From positions 77,673-97,444 of the forward strand of contig NAOQ01000203.1 of NCBI GenBank assembly GCA_002751075.1: DNA of 19,772 nucleotides, read 5' to 3'. The first letter of the stretch is position 1. Every line of letters starts with the position of its first letter. Shown here piece after piece: positions 16,618 through 19,772 of the stretch. The notes under the pieces are model-generated. The model did no database searches and was not told the origin of the DNA. It saw nothing but the letters and a program-made list of their open reading frames with translations. The DNA comes from Ichthyophonus hoferi. Its lineage: Eukaryota > Opisthokonta > Ichthyosporea > Ichthyophonida > Ichthyophonidae. The position numbers were made by a program, and so were the translations under genes.

Positions 16618-19517
16618 TTAATTAATCAAGGCAGTCAATTAATTAATAGTATAATGTCCAAGAAAGCAAATAGAAAGAATTATACAATTGAAATAAAATA
16701 AAATTTTAACCTATAATATATATATATATATATATATGTAAGATCATACTATCATACCATAATACATACATACATAAAAAAATAAAAATAAAAATAAAAA
16801 TTTATATATTAATATGAAATTTCAATTACAAAAAGGAAATATATACTTACGACTAAAAAGGTCTGTCTGTACATCTTTTTTATTTTTGATGTCTGATTGA
16901 CTTGCTGTAATTTAAAATATAGTTAAAAGGATGCTAAAATATATAATAGTGGTTGGAATTAGGTTTATTAACCGCTTTCCATTTTAATACTTGTCTCTCA
17001 TTTCATATAAAATATAAAATAAAACGTTCATTGAGAAAATAAAAATGTCTTTTTATTCCTTTTTAATTATTGGTTTAGCATGACTAAAACAATAATAATA
17101 AATATCTGTTCCAATAAGCTATTAAGGATATTATATAATAACATACTATACATATCACATGTATTATATTGTGTTTTATTTATATGATATTATATCCTAC
17201 TGTAATCTATTATACAATATTATACTATATGGCAATCCATTATTCTATATCCTATCATATCCTACCATACCCAATCCTATCCTATCATATCACACCATAA
17301 TAGACTACATCCAATCACATCACATTATAAACCTACGATAATCCAATCCCGCGTAGGCTAGCGTCATCACAGCTTTTTCAATACACTTTTCTAACCTCTT
17401 ATGCTCGGCTTCTATAGGTTGAAATAACATATATGTTAATGATAAAAACCTAAGTAAGAGTCATAAAATACTAAGCCAATACCCTTTGGCTATAGTTGCA
17501 TTAAACAAATTCATCTCCATACTGGGTAAGGAGTCACCAACACCTAATGACTAATTGATTAACTACTGTTAATTAATGAATAGTTAAAGCTGTATCTTTT
17601 GCATAAACACGCTTAAATTATGTATTTATATTTTTTCACTGTTTTCTTTTAATTAGACAAATTATACTTTAATTAATTAGAAAAATATCTAATCAGGTAA
17701 ACTCCCAAGTGTAAACTACATACCATTACCACTCATTGGCATTAACCAATTAACTCTGCCTCTCATAGCTATTAGCCAACCCCATAACAGATATCCCAAC
17801 TAATTATACCCAGTCAATCATAATTAATTAATTAGACATAATTTAATTGCTCATTAGCATCAACCAATTACCTGTAGGCTCTTCCTTACTACCAATCAAA
17901 TCAATGGATCTTAAGTGGTCAATATCGACACCCGATTCAAATGTGCTGAGCCCTAATTTGTGCATAGCAAATAAATTAACCTGCAAATATAAATGTAAAG
18001 GCTGCTTAGTAGATATGGGTCACACGAACATAACAATATAAGGCTATATATATTCCAATCACAACTAAGTATTACATGAAGTAATAGCCAGGAAAGATAG
18101 ATGGTGCTTGACTTGATAGGTAGGGCAGGGTAGGATAGGGTAGGGTATACGAGAGGTAGAACCACGGGGGGTATACAGAAACATCACAGTATATCTCACT
18201 ATACCTCTCCTAGCTAGTAACCACAACACATGCTAGTCACCCAGTACAGCCATCTCTAGTTACCAGCCTAGTAACCATACATACCTCCATATTCTTATAT
18301 TGAAAAGCTTTAAATGATTGTTTGTTTCTTTTATTGCTATTAAAACGATTGGTTATATAAGCTCGATAGAGTTCGCATGGGCCGTTGCGTTGCGATAACT
18401 ACGGGGTTATAATTGCACATCGTTAGGATTGTTAACGATGATAGGCTAGTGTCCAACAAAAGTATATAAAAATAGATATAGTAGAATGAGGTATGTCTAT
18501 TATATTATACTAATATTATATATTATATATTATTATATTATGCTGTATTATGTTATATTATATTATATTTCTATATTTATATTATATTATATGATATTAT
18601 CCTACATTACATTGCATTGTCTTGTAATGCATATAATACATGCATGAGAGAGTAATAGTAGGCCAGTCTGTCCACCTATACATACATAGAGATCCATAAA
18701 ACCAGAACCCACCGTATTTATAAATTGCCGTCTGGCCTCAAACAGAAATGATTGGTTAATATCAAACTGCACGTGCAATGTATCCCCGTCCTCATAGGCT
18801 GCTAGGATAGCAACACCCGTGCCTTCTTTCAGGGCTGACATCGTAGTCTGATAGAGTCGGATGGCCATCGCCCTAGAAGAGAGAGGGGTGAAGAGGGATA
18901 AGGTGGGGGTTACATAGGATATGTGTATATAACTATATATATATAGGTATATAACAATATAATAATATAATAGTATAATAATAAAATGGTCTTGTGTGTA
19001 TATAGGTATATATGATTGATAATACGTTTCATTGAAAAGATAACAAATAAACAACAAATAAATAACGAATACATATTAAAAAATAAAAAAATAAAAACAT
19101 ATTTATATCTAACTTGTTAATATATTAATGTTATATTAATGTGATTGGGAAAGAGGGTCACATGCTTTGTGTTGGTTGGGTCAGTATGCTCGCTCTTCAT
19201 AAATTTGATTGGGGCTTCACAATCAGTAAAACCTTGCATCTTAGGTAAGGGTAGGAGAAAGTAGATATGAGTTAGGGTTTTATTAGTATATAAAAATACA
19301 TATAAGGATATAATGGAGTATAGTGTAGTATAGCATATAGTATAGTGTAGTATAGTGTAGTACAGTATACAATTATATTATATCTGCAAAACAAATATAA
19401 ATGAACAGTCATACAAAACATAAGGTTAGAACCTTTTGACTATATAAGATAATATGCTTTTGTAGACACATATTTCCCAATGCTGTCTTTCTATCTTCTG
19501 GAGTTGGCCGAGAATTC
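16028..19517 (-). CDS. Spliced gene of unknown function, C-terminal part (five exons)
   Basis: Minus-strand exons 19470-19517, 18713-18872, 17872-17980, 17337-17411 and 16028-16188 join in agreeing phases (2, 0, 1, 1), with TAA at 16028-16030. The joined product is about 195 residues here, and the 5' part lies upstream, probably beyond the window. It includes NSRPTPEDRKTALGN, GVAILAAYEDGDTLHVQFDI, FLFEARRQFINT, NLFAMHKLGLSTFESGVDID, a charged helix (EAEHKRLEKCIEK), and a C-terminus with ISRRQLDIVVRDTYIDTPDY. It looks soluble, mostly helical and acidic, without signal peptide or membrane segments in this part. I do not recognise the family. It runs convergent to the plus-strand gene. Confidence 0.6.
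16582..16650. repeat. TA dinucleotide run plus TTAA units
   Basis: About 30 bases of pure TA, followed by TAATTAATTAATTAATC and a second AATTAATTAAT. Confidence 0.85.
17155..17300. repeat. CCTAT/TATCATAT array
   Basis: Five-base-step variants such as ATCCTATCATATCCTACC. A weak 60-codon plus-strand frame here is repeat translation. Confidence 0.75.
17337..17411 (-). CDS. Minus-strand gene, exon with charged helix
   Basis: Acceptor AACCTATAG, then EAEHKRLEKCIEKAVMTLAY and AGLDY. I chose the donor TATC|GTAGGT because it fits the phase of the last exon (making Gln). The donor four bases on (TAG|GTTTAT) would not fit. Confidence 0.55.
17412..17871. other. Intron of the minus-strand gene
   Basis: AT-rich with TTAATTAATT motifs. 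A short minus-strand open piece near 17488-17528 (MEMNLFNATIAKG) has an acceptor-like start but does not fit the phases of its neighbours. Confidence 0.4.
17872..17980 (-). CDS. Minus-strand gene, internal exon
   Basis: Acceptor TTATATTTGCAG, then NLFAMHKLGLSTFESGVDID and LRSIDLIGSKEEPT, then donor ACAG|GTAATT. Phases agree on both sides. Confidence 0.65.
18123..18145 (+). other. Potential G-quadruplex motif
   Basis: The plus strand carries GGG at 18123, 18128, 18138 and 18143 with loops of 2, 7 and 2 bases, within GGTAG-type repeats (18110-18150). This is the antisense strand of an intron of the minus-strand gene. Confidence 0.7.
18500..18605. repeat. TATTA pentanucleotide array
   Basis: TATTATATTATA- and TGTTATATTATA-type units in an intron of the minus-strand gene. 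Confidence 0.75.
18713..18872 (-). CDS. Minus-strand gene, largest internal exon seen
   Basis: Acceptor CTCTCTCTTCTAG, then AMAIRLYQTTMSALKEG, then ILAAYEDGDTLHVQFD and FEARRQFINT, then donor ACG|GTGGGT. It is clearly GC-richer than its introns. Confidence 0.65.
18873..19469. other. Intron of the minus-strand gene, with an ambiguous GC-richer patch
   Basis: Mostly TATA and TAGTGTAG simple repeats (about 18930-19000 and 19300-19372). The patch at about 19140-19245 is less AT-rich and open on both strands. Minus-strand reading: MQGFTDCEAPIKFMKSEH after CCTTACCTAAG. Plus-strand reading: MLCVGWVSMLALHKFDWGF before a TTAG|GTAAGG donor. Neither reading fits the phases of the flanking exons, so no exon is called. 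Confidence 0.35.
19300..19372. repeat. TAGTGTAG/TATAGTGTAG array
   Basis: Ten-base units of TAGTATAGTG type, imperfect. Confidence 0.75.
19470..19517 (-). CDS. Minus-strand gene, most upstream exon seen
   Basis: Acceptor ATCGTTTTCAG, then NSRPTPEDRKTALGN plus AT, then donor AT|GTGTCT. AT joins the G of the next exon to make ATG (Met). A later donor at 19432 is possible but would not keep phase. Confidence 0.45.
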
Positions 19518-19627
19518 CTGAAAACGATGGCACAATTATCATGCGCGAAAGAGGATATAATTGGATGATTGGTGAGTAAATATACTTAGGATTACAACAT
19601 TTTTGTATTGTATGTCACCGATATGTT

Positions 19628-19772
19628 TGCATATATATAGTTATAGTTATATTTAGTTATAGTTATAGTTATAGTAATAGTAATAGTTATAGTTATAGTT
19701 ATAGTAATAGTTATATTTAGTTATAGTTATAGTTATAGTAATAGTTATATTTAGTTTTAGTTATAGTTATAG
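19628..19772. repeat. TTATAG hexanucleotide array running off the window
   Basis: TTATAG units are punctuated by TAATAG and TTATATTTAG, giving a higher-order pattern. It is still in progress at the last base, so its true length is unknown. Confidence 0.9.

Larger units (their letters stand above)
16189..17336. other. Large intron of the minus-strand gene, microsatellite-rich
   Basis: It contains a TATAGTATA-type array (about 16340-16455), a TA run (16582-16612) followed by TAAT units, a second TA run (about 16718-16737), an AAAAT run (about 16777-16800) and a CCTAT/TATCATAT array (about 17155-17300). No exon was seen in between. Confidence 0.6.

Noticed and set aside
18110-18150. Interstitial telomere block
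   Set aside because: GGGTAG, GGATAG and GGCAG units are irregular and the tract is only about 40 bases.
1-19772. tRNA or rRNA genes
   Set aside because: No paired A and B boxes with a foldable cloverleaf, and no conserved rRNA blocks, were found by eye on either strand.

Overview
The window reads as nuclear DNA of an AT-rich eukaryote. It has spliced genes with GT-AG introns, long introns packed with microsatellites, the remains of a Ty1/copia element, and no bacterial-style gene packing. I cannot fix the lineage from the sequence alone.

Layout. About 180-1240 (minus strand) is a decayed copia reverse-transcriptase region. From about 2130 to 3700 there is a mosaic. One copy of a dispersed repeat, here called RepA, is split by about 1.1 kb of other DNA. 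That insert carries a pair of direct repeats of about 150 bp and some exon-like pieces on the minus strand, including one that ends in a Pro/Glu/Thr repeat. At 4650-5528 (minus strand) lies the only long unbroken single-exon gene. Its 292-residue product has the layout of a herpesvirus-tegument-type (C76-like) cysteine protease: a Cys in a G-x(4)-C setting near the N-terminus, and an F-D-S-H (Asp-x-His) motif about 140 residues later. From 5.5 to 10.3 kb I see almost nothing beyond AT-rich DNA and weak ORFs. Two more RepA copies lie at about 10341-10673 and 11084-11429. They are followed by a decayed tandem repeat of about 113 bp and a possible promoter.

The last 7.7 kb holds two convergent spliced genes. 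The plus-strand gene (12120-15722, six exons with agreeing phases, about 213 residues) has an order of motifs that recalls the N-terminal part of Integrator subunit 5. That assignment is from memory and tentative. Two of its exons have tandem partial copies just upstream. The minus-strand gene runs from beyond the traced 19517 end down to 16028. At least five exons join with agreeing phases, but I do not recognise the product. The two stops are about 300 bp apart, separated largely by a TAG/TAA trinucleotide array. Introns in both genes are filled with pentanucleotide and related short repeats.

The best candidates for something new are the C76-like protease gene sitting alone in repeat-rich DNA, the RepA family with its nested insert, and the short Integrator-like gene with its duplicated exons.
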